From NCBI GenBank assembly GCA_963971535.1, contig OZ020593.1, forward strand, positions 37,775,238 to 37,839,237: a DNA stretch of 64,000 bases, read 5' to 3'. The notes beneath the pieces are model-generated. The model ran no database searches. It saw only the letters and a program-made list of their open reading frames with translations, and had not been told where the DNA came from. The stretch is from Notolepis coatsorum (lineage: Eukaryota > Chordata > Actinopteri > Aulopiformes > Paralepididae). Shown piece by piece: positions 46,255 through 56,869 of this stretch. Position 1 is the stretch's first letter. Every line of letters starts with the position of its first letter. Both the position numbers and the translations under genes were made by a program.

Positions 46255-47337
46255 AAGATGAAATTACCTACCTGGGTTCCATCCTATAGAGGCAAATCTT
46301 TCCTGTGACAAAATGGGATCCAATGTAATAAAACTAAGTCAACCAACGAACTAGATTCCTGTACCGGATCTCCTCTCTGGTAAACAAGAATACCTTGAAG
46401 ACTCTAACAGGAGCACTCATTCAAGGGTACTACGACTATGCTTGCACCTCATGGTACCAAAGCACCTCAAAGGCACTAAAAACAAGATTACAAACATCAC
46501 AAAACAAACTGGTCAGACTACTGCTTGACCTTACTCCTAAAACCCACCTCACCCCTGTCCACTTTGACAACCTAGGATGGCTTAGAGTAGACGACAGAGT
46601 ACAGCAACTTGCAATGGGCCTGGTCTACAAGATACACTACACCAGGGGTTCCCAAACTTTTCAGGCCAGGGCCCAGAAAATAAGGCGTCAAAGAGCCGCG
46701 GCCCAATGCACATCGTCGTTTTTTTTTTTTTTTTTTTTTGTCAGGCGACCGTTTTTTTAAGCCAAATATCACTTCAATCCTATTAAGTTAGTTCAAGTTA
46801 GTTATTCATTTATATGTGCTATTTATGAGAGGGCTAACTTGTTGCAAAATAATAATGATAATAATAATAATAGCCTCATTAAAATACTATTGTTGCTTCG
46901 GTTGTTTTCAGCGTTTTATGTGCATAATCTGTTATTTAGTTTGAAATGTTCGTTGAAATAAGTAGATTTTTCGTTTTTGTTTATTTATTAAGTTAATATA
47001 AAACCATATAGTCACATTTTAGAATACAATAGAATAGAATTTTAGAATACAACTAGAAACACTGTCCTGGCCTGCTTCTAAATTCAGTGGCCTGACAAAA
47101 AAAAAATAAAAAAAAATAAAAAAAAACATTTTTTTTAATTTTTTTTAATTTTTTTGTAATCATCTCGCGGCCCACCCGTGGCTGTTCGCGGCCCACCTTT
47201 GGGTCGCGACCCCGACTTTGGGAACCACTGCACTACACCACTAAGATACCCATGTGCATGTCGAAATACTTCCCAAAGGTCAGTGAATACCACGACCACA
47301 ACACCAGAGGGAGTTCCACAAATCATGTTCAACCCAG
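46255..47337 (+). pseudogene. LINE-A fragment, split by a hAT MITE
   Basis: Plus-strand pieces encode (with stops and shifts) DEITYLGSIL, then FLYRISSLVNKNTLKTLTGA, LIQGYYDYACTSWYQSTSKA, LDLTPKTHLTPVHFDNLGWL and MGLVYKIHYT. After a hAT element it resumes as TKIPMCMSKYFPKVSEYHDH and [10 protein letters not shown]. This matches the C-terminal third of the minus-strand LINE-A at 37523. The start is degenerate (in-frame stops at 46290-46360). Confidence 0.75.
46635..47238 (-). mobile_element. hAT-type MITE, family copy 3 (46643-47230), perfect 8-bp duplication
   Basis: CAGGGGTTCCCAAAC at the left and TTTGGGAACCACTG at the right, inverted relative to the copies at 12619 and 27837. CACTACAC occurs exactly on both sides (46635-46642 and 47231-47238), the 8-bp duplication expected of hAT transposition. 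Element length 588 bp, no coding capacity. Confidence 0.95.
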
Positions 47338-47744
47338 ATAAAATAATAATAAAAAAAAAAAAAAACGTTTTTTTTAATAAAAGAAAATAGTCATAACTTA
47401 GAAATTAGATTGCATAGGTCTATGAATCGATATCGCGATTCTGTTTCGATTAATTGCCCAGCCCCCTACAGTGTGTACAGTAAGTTAGCTTGGTGATTAT
47501 CATTGTGATGTAGGCTAAGCTGCCTAGCTACTGTTAGCATACAAGCACGGCAGCCTACTTACTTTTTCATCCACAACGTTTTTTCTGATCCAGATGCATA
47601 AATCCACTTCTTCATGTTGCTCAGTTGCTGGTTTATACTTCGGTCCTAATGTTGGCGCAAAGTTTAATTTAGCCTGACTTGTTATAGCTGTACAGCTTAC
47701 TAACTACTAAACAACAACTTTCTCATAGTCTCAACTTTCACATA

Positions 47745-47991
47745 GTCAAAATGGGTCCAGCTGCATGTGAGGAGGATAGGTTTAGCTCGGGCCAATCTCA
47801 AGTTTCTCAAGTTTCTTTATTAGTTGTCATACAGAAGTACAGAATACTTTTATACAAAATGCTTCTTTATGTTACATTTTGTATAAAAGTATTCTGTACT
47901 TCTGTATGACAACTAATAAAGAAACTTGAGAAACTTGAGATTGGCCCGAGCTAAACCTATCCTCCTCACATGCAGCTGGACCCATTTTGAC
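47745..47991. repeat. Perfect palindrome: 117-bp arms, 13-nt loop
   Basis: 47745-47861 is the exact reverse complement of 47875-47991, with loop 47862-47874. Each arm includes the LINE-tail-like GTATGACAACTAATAAAG then AAACTTGAGAAACTTGAGA. The rest of 47338-48548 is AT-rich with an ATATAT tract (48359-48400) and no supported gene. Confidence 0.95.
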
Positions 47992-48548
47992 TTTGCAATG
48001 CAGAAATCTCTGATTGGATTTGCAAGGCTGCCAATCATATTCAACCTCCGTGTATTGGATGTCAAGGGCTGTCAATCAATCAATCCTCCATTCAATGGCA
48101 AGAGTTTAACTGCACAGACCGTTCTTAGATGAAGTTAATAGCCTATTTTGATTCGCTGTTATTTATTATTTATTTAACAATGGGTCACACCTGTGAAGTT
48201 TTCTTCACGAATAATTACTGCAGGCAATACTGCAGTGCAGGCCTGCTCAGAGCTGTCAATTTTGGCCATTTTTGAAGAAAAAAAAATTCACTGGCATTTT
48301 TTTACAGAGGAAAACATTTATAATAAAAATAAATAATAATAATAATTAAAAATAAAATATATATATATATATATATATTTTTTTTTTATATATATGTATA
48401 TGTAAATTAATAATAATTATGAATTATGAGTGAATTTGTGTTTCACGTGTTGTCATAGAGAAACCTCCACTGTTGGAGTGGCACCAGAGGATATTCACAT
48501 AAAGAGTATATTCACATAAAACACTCGAAAATCATTGCTTTTTCTACC

Positions 48549-49075
48549 CTAATTGCTAGGCGTTTAATACTTATGATGTGGAAGCAGGAGGCCTCTCCCA
48601 CACATGTCCAATGGACCAGAGATGTAATGGGGTTCCTGCACTTGGAAAAGATGAGATGCACCTTAGGAGGCTCTACGGATAGATTCTATAAGACATGGCA
48701 ACCTTTTTTGACGTATATGGAGAATGAAAGGTTGGGTACACTTCCATAGTTGACTCTATGAGACTATGTTGGGACCTCGGAGCAAGTTGAAGATGTGAAT
48801 GTGTTTTTGTTTTTGTTTTGTTATGTTTGCATTTTACTTATTTCTGTTAGTTTAGTGTTTGCCTAATGTGAGTCTGAGTTGAATCTGGGAGGGGGGGGGG
48901 GCTGGTGGGAGGGAACTGGTGGGGGGATGGGCTGGTGGGAGGGAACTGGTGGGAGGGAGTGGGGGTGGGGGGAGAACCAAAATGGATGATTCTATATTTT
49001 GACACTGACCATATCCTGTATGTATCCATGCTGGTTGAAAATGAAAATAAAATTATCAAAAAAAAAGAAACAGCC
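48549..49075 (+). pseudogene. L1-type LINE ORF2 C-terminus and 3' end
   Basis: 48549-48749 encodes LIARRLILMMWKQEASPTHV, then QWTRDVMGFLHLEKMRCTL and FYKTWQPFLTYMENERLGTLP followed by a stop. This is the extreme C-terminus of an L1-clade ORF2 (the W-K-x-E-x-P-T...W segment). The 3' UTR includes G-rich GGTGGGAGGGAACT repeats (48890-48975) and ends AAAATAAAATTATC plus poly(A). It may complete the family represented at 44040-45690. Confidence 0.7.
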
Positions 49076-49143
49076 TCTTTATAAAGCTTCAGTTAGAATA
49101 TCTGCCACATGGTCCTAAATGACCCTTAATACAATCGTTCTAA

Positions 49144-49855
49144 ATGTATGTGTCCGGGACATCTACTACTGTTCGATACAACAGAGAATTACTTCTCCGG
49201 ATCCGCGACGATGTTCGGGAAGTTTCCCACGTTAATCCCGAGCTCAGATGCAAGGACTTCGCTGCATGTCCCTCGGCAGGTGACGGGAGCCGTCGTCAAA
49301 GACGCAGACACCGGGGCAGGCGAGGTGGGGTGCTTGTAAAACTCTGCGAGCGCCCTTTCAAGCCTCCACTGCCCCCCATCTACCTGGCGAACATGCAGTC
49401 CTTGTCAAACAAAACCGATGAACTGATGAGCCGGATTCACTTCCAGCGCGAGGCAAGAGACTGCTCCGCGTACTGTCTCACGGAGACGTGGCTAGACAGC
49501 AACACGCCAGACTCATCCTTTCAGCCGCCAGGATTCGCTGTATTTCGCTCAGACCGACTGAAGGAATGTACCGGCAAAACCAAAGGAGGAGAGGTCTGTC
49601 TTCTTGTGAATGAAAAGTGGTGTACTGATACGGTCAGTACAAGGTCATGAACAAGACCTGCAATACTAATCTTGAATGCCTAGTCATTAAATGTCGCCCC
49701 TTTTATCTCCCTAGAGAATTCCCAGCTATCTTTCTTATTGCTGTTTATATACACCCTCGGGCTCATGCCACGACTGCTCTCAATGAACTGGCTGACATTA
49801 TACATAAATATGAGATCTCCCACCCGGAAGCTGTGTTTATTGCAGCTGGTGATTT
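49144..49855 (+). pseudogene. Rex1-like ORF2 N-terminus: endonuclease domain
   Basis: Frame from 49144 reads VRYNRELLLRIRDDV, PPIYLANMQSLSNKTDELM, CSAYCLTETWLDSNTPDSS (the endonuclease L-T-E-T-W motif with the metal-binding Glu) and GFAVFRSDRLKECTGKTKGG. After a stop near 49650 it continues LIAVYIHPRAHATTALNELA and AVFIAAGDF, where the G-D-F-N motif is cut by the SINE and completed after it (FNHCSFKSVLPNYH). Confidence 0.75.
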
Positions 49856-50038
49856 TTTTTTTTAAGACTTCTTTTTGGCGTTTTATCGCTTTATTGCTAC
49901 TGGGCAGTCCAGTAGGGAGAGACAGAGGAGGAATGGGAGACAGAGTGGGGGGAAGACATTCGGGAAATAACGACGCCCGTGTCGCGGCTGAGCGCGCTAT
50001 GTGGTTCGCCACTGGGGCGCCCCTGCAGCTGGTGATTT
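49842..50038 (-). mobile_element. Short SINE (49856-50024) with 14-bp target duplication
   Basis: 169 bp flanked by exact GCAGCTGGTGATTT repeats (49842-49855 and 50025-50038). On the minus strand it starts AGGGGCGCCCCAGTGGCGAA, has CAGCCGCGACACGGGCGTCG, contains AATAAAGCGATAAAACGCC and ends in poly(A). It belongs to a different family from the SINE at 1-299. Confidence 0.85.
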
Positions 50039-50074
50039 TAATCATTGTTCTTTTAAATCGGTTCTGCCAAATTA

Positions 50075-50468
50075 CCATCCCCCCCACTCCTACCCAACCC
50101 CCCCCCCCCCCCCCCCCCACCCACCCACCCAACCACCTCCAATGTACAGTCCCCCCCCACCCCCACCTACCCAATCCAATGTACAGTTTCTACGCCTAAT
50201 GTATATACTCTTTTCTTTCTGGACTCTTTTTGTATCACAAACAGTACTGTAATTGCAAATCTGGTATGTCATAAATGTATAGATGTAGCAGTACTGTCTA
50301 TCTGTATGTCATATGTTACGATGAATTGAAAATGGGGGACCCTGATGTAAACAAGACGAAAGTCTTTCTCTGGTCTGCATCCCCTTAACAATTGTATGTA
50401 TTGAGCCGTACTGTACTGTACCCATTCTGCAATCTGTTAATAAAGTTTTTCATTCATTCATTCATTCA
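50075..50468 (+). mobile_element. LINE-A 3' UTR and tail inserted in the Rex1-like LINE
   Basis: C-rich tract (50098-50118), TCCAATGTACAGT blocks, GAAAATGGGGGACCCTGATG, CAATCTGTTAATAAAGTTTT and (CATT)n at 50450-50468. Same 3' UTR as the LINE-A copy at 37523, opposite strand. Confidence 0.85.
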
Positions 50469-51295
50469 TGTAAAACACCCTACAAGAGGAAACAAAATCC
50501 TGGATCATTGCTATAGCAACATAAAAGCTGCTTACAGGTCTCTCCCAAGGCCAGCTTTTGGTAAATCCGATCAGCAATCGATTCTTCTTCTACCGTCATA
50601 TACTCAGAAAAATAGACAAATCAAACCGACGGTACACTCCACTCAATGTTGGACTAAAGATGCTGAAACACTATTACAAGGGTGTCTCGACGCCACAGAC
50701 TGGTCTGTTTTTAAATGTGAGGACCTTGACCAATACTGTGACGCTGTCATTGGATATATCAACTTTTGTATTGACTTGTGCATTCTCCGCAAGGTGGTTA
50801 AGCAATACTCAAACCAAAAACCATGGCTTAACTCTGATGTTAGACTCAAACTTACTGAACGAGCTACTGCTTTTAAATCTGGGGATGCAACCAGTTATAA
50901 ACTGGCTAGATACTCGCTGGAGCGGTCAATAAGAGCCGCCAAGCGCTTCTATGAAGAACGTATTGAAGGACATTTTTCTGGCAGTGACCCCCGTCGGATG
51001 TGGCAGGGACTGAACACTATCACTTCCTACAACCCCAGGGGCCTCGCCTCCGCTGAAGGTGATCACTCGCTTCCCGGTAGACTGAATCACTTTTACTCCA
51101 GATTTGATGAAAGTAACACAGAGCGTCCTGTTTTTATTCCTTCCAACTCCAGTGACTTGTCTGGGCTGACTGTCACAGAACATGAGGTGCGCAAGGTCCT
51201 GTCCAGTACTAAGGCTAGGAAAGCCACAGCATTCCTCCCAGGGCCGTCAGACTCTGCTCTGAGCAGCTTGCCCCTGTGCTCACAGACCTTTTTAA
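50469..51295 (+). pseudogene. Rex1-like ORF2 linker between endonuclease and RT
   Basis: Open frame from within 50469 reading HPTRGNKILDHCYSNIKAAY, QCWTKDAETLLQGCLDATDW, CILRKVVKQYSNQKPWLNSD, YSLERSIRAAKRFYEERIEG and LTVTEHEVRKVLSSTKARKA, up to the start of the RT (LPLCSQTFL). This is the inter-domain region of CR1/Rex1-group LINEs. The upstream part of the open frame (50392-50468) belongs to the LINE-A tail. Confidence 0.75.
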
Positions 51296-52005
51296 CCCAT
51301 TTAGACCGGATGCTGCGTGTGTATTTATACCTTTAAGGCTGGATGCTACATGTGCGTGTATTTAGCTTCAAGACCTGATGCAACGTCTAGGTCATTTCAG
51401 ACAGTGTCGCCATTTTCAAGGTACTGTATGTGAGTAGTGAAAAGCACTGTGATTCGCTGAAATACATGTGGGGGAATGCTTTGGGATTTAAATTTTTTAT
51501 TTTTTTTTATTAACACTTTCAGCGCCAGACTCGACATTTCTTGGGTTATCTCGCCAGCGGTTGAGCGCCAGAACCCGAGAAATCTCGGGTTTTCAATCGT
51601 TTTCATAATTTTTTATTTTATTTGATTTTAATATTCTATACAGTCTCACAGACCTCGGTGTATCATTGGGACTCATTCTGAGACATCGAGATTGCAATGT
51701 CGGCCGAATCATGCTAGGTGGCAGTATCTTATATGTAGTATTTTATATTTGTTGTTGTTTTTTTTATAAATGTCAATGCACATTATAGTAAATTAATGAT
51801 GTTCAAATAAAAGCTCAAGTTGTAATCTATCAAATTGTTTTCATTTCATGTTTCTACCTGCTCCAGAGGCTGAGATATAAAAGGTTTTAGTGAAGATTGA
51901 CAATTCTGAAAATCTTTCCAAAAAACCCTCAGGTTTTAAGATATGTGTAGAATAATTGCATAGGTTTTAATAGGCGTTTTTAGCAGGCGTTTTTAGGTCT
52001 AAATG
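51296..52005 (+). mobile_element. TTAA-type MITE block inserted in the Rex1-like RT region
   Basis: Follows a TTAA (51292-51295) with CCCATTTAGACC; the right side has GGTCTAAATG (51996-52005), a 10-bp inverted match. The second TTAA is not preserved. Inside, at 51511, TTAACACTTTCAGCGCCAG starts a second TTAA-type element related to 26751-27796, sharing CCAGCGGTTGAGCGCCAG and ACCCGAGAAATCTCGGG; its family relic is also at 26240-26360. LINE coding sequence stops before this block and resumes after it. Confidence 0.6.
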
Positions 52006-53081
52006 CGTATGTCACGGGAGCGCCGCCTAGTTCCAAGGAGCTTCAATCAATCTACTATCATTCCGGTTCCCAAGAAATCACCTGTGACTTGTCTTAATGA
52101 TTACAGACCTATTGCTCTAACCTCAGTTTTAATGAAATGTTTAGAGCGGCTAGTGCTGAATTATATAAAAGGTCAGATTCCTACCTGTCTTGATCCCTGG
52201 CAGTTCGCCTACAAGAAAAATAGATCAGTAGATGATGCTATTTCCTTAGCTCTTAATCCTGTGTATGAACACTTAGATAAGAAAAACTCCTATGTTAGAA
52301 TGCTTTTTATCAATTATAGCTCTGCTTTTAATACGCTTATTCCATCTAATCTGATCCACAAACTTCAGTGTCTGGGCCTATGCGACGCTATCTGTGAATG
52401 GATTCTTAGCTTTTTAATTTTGAGACCTCAAAGAGTCAGGATTGGAAACAATATGTCTGATGACATTTTTTAAGTACTGGTTCTCCACACGGCTGCATTC
52501 TCAGCCCTTTACTGTTCTCTCTCTGCACTCATGACTGTACTGCTTCCTATGATAACAATCTGATAATAAAGTATGCTGATGATACCACGGTCATTGGGCG
52601 TATAAACTCAAATGACGAGTCATTTTACAGATCAGAGGTGCAGAACCTAGTTAGGTGGAGTGAGACCAATAACCTCACCCTGAATGCTTCCAAAACGAAG
52701 GAGCTAGTGATCGATTTTAGACGTAGCAAGGTATCCCATCTTATCCATTACCATAAAGGTCTCAGAGGTGGAGATGGTGAGCAGTTTTACATTTCTTGGG
52801 GTCACTATTTCAAATGACCTGAGCTGGCACTCCAATACCAGAACCATTGTTAAAAAGTCCCAGCAACGTCTTTTCTTTCTCAGGAAACTGAAAGAGTTCA
52901 CAAATAACAGGGTGATTTTACACAACTTCTATCGCTGTGTGATCGAGAGCGTTCTTACTTCCTCCTGTACTATATGGTTTGGTAACATCACAGACCAGGA
53001 GAAGAAATCTCTGAACAGAATTGTGCGTCTCGCACGCAAGACAATCGGGTTTAGCCTGCCAGCTCTAGAAGAGATCTATGG
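52006..53081 (+). pseudogene. Rex1-like RT domain, frameshifted
   Basis: [58 protein letters not shown], motif [18 protein letters not shown] (Asn replaces the usual Asp of FIDYSSAF, removing a catalytic residue) and [17 protein letters not shown] frameshift near 52470 leads to GSPHGCILSPLLFSL (motif B) and KYADDTTVIGRIN (catalytic box, 52572-52583). Another shift near 52745 leads to VSSFTFLGVTISNDLSWH, SQQRLFFLRKLKEF and RIVRLARKTIGFSLPALEEI. It stops at the hAT insertion. Confidence 0.8.
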
Positions 53082-54858
53082 TGCCAGGCCAGGCCCGGAC
53101 TGGCCATCGGGAGCACCGGGAGTTTTCCCGGTGGCCTGGCCTGCACAGATTACAAAAAAATTATATAAAAAAAAAAATAATAATAATTTTTTTTTTTTAT
53201 TATTATTGTTATTATTATTATTTTTTTGCCAGGCCATTGTTTCTAGTTGTGGTGGCGGCGCGGCGCGATAGTTAGATAACCTAGGTGGGTGGGGAACAAC
53301 CAGGATTTCACTGTCTGCGACAGAGTTGGAGAACTATCTGACTCTCTCCCTCACGCGGACACACACACACAATGGAGCCGTGCTGCCGCTTGTGATTGGT
53401 GGAGGCGGGACCAGGCGATACAACTGATTGACAGCGGAGGCGGCGAATGGAATGGCAGACGGCACTCAGGTGCAGAATAACAGCCAGGCAGTGAGCCAGG
53501 TAGTGAGGGACTCGGGAGAGATACAGTAGGCGTCTCTACAATTCGTAGCCGCATTTCTGCAGACCCCTCTCTGATTGGTTGAGGCCATTTCTGCAGACCC
53601 TTCTCTGATTGGCCAAGCGCGCGCATGAGCCGCGACAAGCTCCTCTAGCCAGGAGTCGAAACTCCGTTAAGCTCCAGAGAGAGAGGCTGAAAACCCACAG
53701 TTGTTGCCCGACGGATGGGAGCCGAATCCCGGATTCAGAGTTTTCTGATGAATAGCCCCAAAACATGGAGGTCGCGAACGCAATTTATACGCATGGAAGT
53801 ATTGATTACGCCATAACGAATCATTAAAAAAATATACCGTTAACTGGAATATGTTGTGTGTGCCTTTACACATATGTTGGATAGGATTATGTAATTGGTT
53901 TGTCATTAAAAACCAATAATAATCGCTCGCCGGCTTCGCTGACCAGAGCTCTCTCAGATTCAAAGTTTTAATTGCAGCCTGGAACATACATGTTTCGGAA
54001 CCAATGTGTAACTAGACAGTTACAATATAACATTTATATTAATTAACCCAGTTAATGCCTTAAGAGAAAGAGTCTGGTGGTCAATTGCTACGGAAATGTT
54101 GTGTCTTACTAATAATAACTAATTCCTTGGTCAATAGAAGTCTCTGTGATATGATTTGGGAACATCAAATGGGCAGGCCGCAAAATAACAACGTTACAAT
54201 GTACAGTTTCTGACAGCTGGCTGTGTTGTGAAATGTGCATAACGTTATGAATAAACCGCGAAGTCACGCGAAATAACGTTATACGCGAATCTGGTAGTAC
54301 ATTTCCAATCAGAGAGGGGCTTCGCTCAACCAATCAGAGAGGGGTCTGCAGAAATGGAGCTCAACCAATCAGAGAGGGGTCTGCAGAAATGCGGCTACGA
54401 ATTGTAGAGACGCATACAGTAGAGCGAAGGTCAATTAACGTTGATGTCAAGATGGACAGTGGAAGAAAGAGAAAGGGTGGAGGAGAGAGGGATAAAACAA
54501 AGAAAAAGAAAAGCCCTTACAGGAGAGAGTGGTTAACTGTATTATAATAGTAAATAGAAAAATATGTTGTGCTCTTGCTTTTTTCTTTTTGAAGGTGGAG
54601 AGAGTAGCATTGCTAGTGCCACAACAGTTTTATTTGAGGTCCATAACAGTACATTGTACTAAGCAATTGTTGGCTCATTAGTTTGTGATTCACATGCACT
54701 AAAATTCACCAGAATGCAGGAAATTAAGTCTTTGTAACAAAAAATGTCCTGGTGGGGGACCCCCAGACCCCCCGCTTAAAAAGTGGCCTGATTGGGGCTA
54801 TATTTCGCGCTATATCTCCCGGTATGAATTATTTCCCCAGTCCGGCCCTGTGCCAGGC
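53082..54858 (+). mobile_element. hAT-type element (53090-54850) with perfect 8-bp duplication
   Basis: TGCCAGGC flanks it on both sides (53082-53089 and 54851-54858). Ends CAGGCCCGGACTGG and CCAGTCCGGCCCTG are inverted with one mismatch. Subterminal blocks ATTTCTGCAGACCC...TCTCTGATTGG occur twice near the left (53548-53610) and inverted three times near the right (54303-54390), next to CTACAATTCGTAGCCGC and its complement. No transposase frame over 1.76 kb. Confidence 0.95.
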
Positions 54859-55031
54859 TGCTTTCCCCTGCCTCTGGCATTAGCAACGGCCCCTCTGGTC
54901 ACCCAGCCGCAGGCCTCTTTGTCCCCCTCCCCTCGGGCAGACGTTACCGCTCTATCACATGCTCTACCTCTCGGTTTACTAAGAGCTTCTTCACCAGTGC
55001 TGTGCGCAGCATGAATAACTCCAAAGGCTAG
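54859..55031 (+). pseudogene. Rex1-like ORF2 C-terminal end
   Basis: After the hAT element the frame resumes RLLSPASGISNGPSGHPAAG, LFVPLPSGRRYRSITCSTSR, FTKSFFTSAVRSMNNSKG and a stop at 55029-55031. The P-S-G-R-R-Y-R-S motif is the conserved end of this LINE group. Confidence 0.8.
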
Positions 55032-55377
55032 TTTTGTATTTTATCCTATTTTGTTTCGGTGTGTGTTTATTAGTGTTATTAGTTAGGTTTGTGGAAGTGC
55101 TGTTTTTGTGTGTCTGTGCATCATGCACTTTGATTATATGCACTTTTACTGTAATTTGTGCCTCTATGCATTATGCACTTAACTATGATTATGATTTAGG
55201 GGATGTTGATATAAATTTTAGCATTTGTCCTTTGTGTTTTTACATATTTTTCCTGTACTGTTTCTACTCTGCTCCTGTATTGGATTAGTTGTAGACACAC
55301 AGTGTTTGCTCTGTACCTGTATTCCAATGTGGATTTGTCCATACATGGCAAATAAAATCTTTGAGTTTTTGATTTTG

Positions 55378-55378
<1 letters not shown>

Positions 55379-55470
<92 letters not shown>

Positions 55471-55472
55471 CA

Positions 55473-55509
<37 letters not shown>
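55379..55509 (+). repeat. (AC)n microsatellite at the LINE 3' end
   Basis: AC dinucleotides with ACGC and ATGC interruptions, directly continuing the tail of the Rex1-like LINE. 55621-55683 and 55743-55811 carry further GA- and AC-rich tracts. Confidence 0.95.
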
Positions 55510-55512
<3 letters not shown>

Positions 55513-55984
55513 AAGTATTTCAGAGGGATTCCACTGTCTTGCTGGTTGCTAGGATGATTGCTAAGGCCCCATCACAGGATGCTGTGATGTCAGAGATGTG
55601 TGTTTGTGAAGGTCTATGAGAGACAGAGAAAGAGAGAGAGAGAGATAAACAGAGAGAGAGAAAGAGAGAGATAAACAGAGGGAGGGTGATGATGTCAGAG
55701 AGCTTTTTTAGGACGAGTCACAACAATGCAACTTAGCTGTTTAAACAGTGACCTCTTCACACACAAACACACACACGAACACACACACGAACACAGACAC
55801 ACACACACACACCTCACCACATATACAGCTATAATAATAATGATAATTGTTATAGAAAATATCTACCAGTCGCTGGTGTTTCAACCAGACAGAAACATCC
55901 ACACTATAAGAAGTTACTATATATTATAAATATATTATAAATATAAATATATTCAGTAAATAACTATATAGATATTAGAATATA

Positions 55985-55997
55985 TTCAGAATATATA

Positions 55998-56034
<37 letters not shown>

Positions 56035-56078
56035 GTAAATAACTATATTCAAATATATGATAAATATATATATATATG
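55985..56078 (+). repeat. AT-rich tandem repeat
   Basis: (TA)n at 56000-56029 and repeated TATATTCAGTAAATAACTAT segments, which resume at 56311-56390 on the other side of the next element. Confidence 0.8.
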
Positions 56079-56309
56079 TAAGGGTTGTGAATGTGATATC
56101 ATCACCTAAAACTTCAATGCCCCGAGGGAGTTTCGAACCTGTGGTCTGCCGCACCACGGGTCAACAGCACAGACCGCTATACCAAGAGGTGAATTCACTA
56201 CTTTGCAACGTGTCTATCTGTCTTTTGAGGATGAGAGTGAGTTTAACCCATAGCACCGCTACTCGCCCCAGCCCTTTGTGACTGTGCTTCGCGGTACCAT
56301 CCGTTACAC
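56079..56309 (-). mobile_element. tRNA-like SINE or MITE inside an AT repeat
   Basis: On the minus strand, CACCTCTTGGTATAGCGGTC (A-box-like) and GGTTCGAAACTCC (B box, complement of 56127-56139) lie in tRNA-like spacing. The sequence interrupts the ATTCAGTAAATAACTATAT repeat and ends GTTACAC. No poly(A) tail is visible. Not folded reliably as a tRNA. Confidence 0.45.
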
Positions 56310-56869
56310 TCATATTCAGTAAATAACTATATAGATATTAGAATATATTATAAATATATATATATTCAGTAAATAATGATATAGTAACATATTATAGTGT
56401 GAATCTCCAGACCTTATTGCCCAGAGGTCGCTGTTTGACAGCCTTATTGATTATCTACCTTATGAAGTACGTCTTCAGTGTCCATGCTAACAGTTGCGAA
56501 CGTTACCAGTGGTTACCAGAGAATGAACTTTTTCAGAAGTAATCTTTTGCAAGTCCAAGTAGGATCTCTTTGATCCAAGTCGAGTATCAAGTCTCTTATG
56601 GTGGTAATGAGTGATCTATCAATCTTTTTTTCTGAATATATAGAGGGTAGCTAAACTATGGATATAGACTAACGTTACTCAGGTTAACAGGGTAATATTG
56701 CTAACATTATTAGGCATGCAATAATAACTGTAACCTATGTTTCAATAACAGTTACAGTTCAACTGTACTGTATAATTACTGTATATTAGTCTCCAACTAA
56801 TGACATTTTATAATCTACTGTAAATGAATACATCCTTCTAGTCTCCCAAATCCAGTGTAATGGTAATCA

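Larger units (their letters stand above)
49140..55378 (+). mobile_element. Rex1-like LINE, near full length but split by at least four insertions
   Basis: One LINE can be followed through pieces 49140-49855, 50039-50074, 50469-51295, 52006-53081 and 54859-55378. They cover the ORF2 start, apurinic endonuclease, linker, RT, C-terminus, 3' UTR and tail (ACATGGCAAATAAAATCTTT, GAGTTTTTGATTTTGA). Removing a SINE, a LINE-A tail, a TTAA-type block and a hAT element reconnects the coding sequence. Several frameshifts show that it is dead. Confidence 0.8.
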
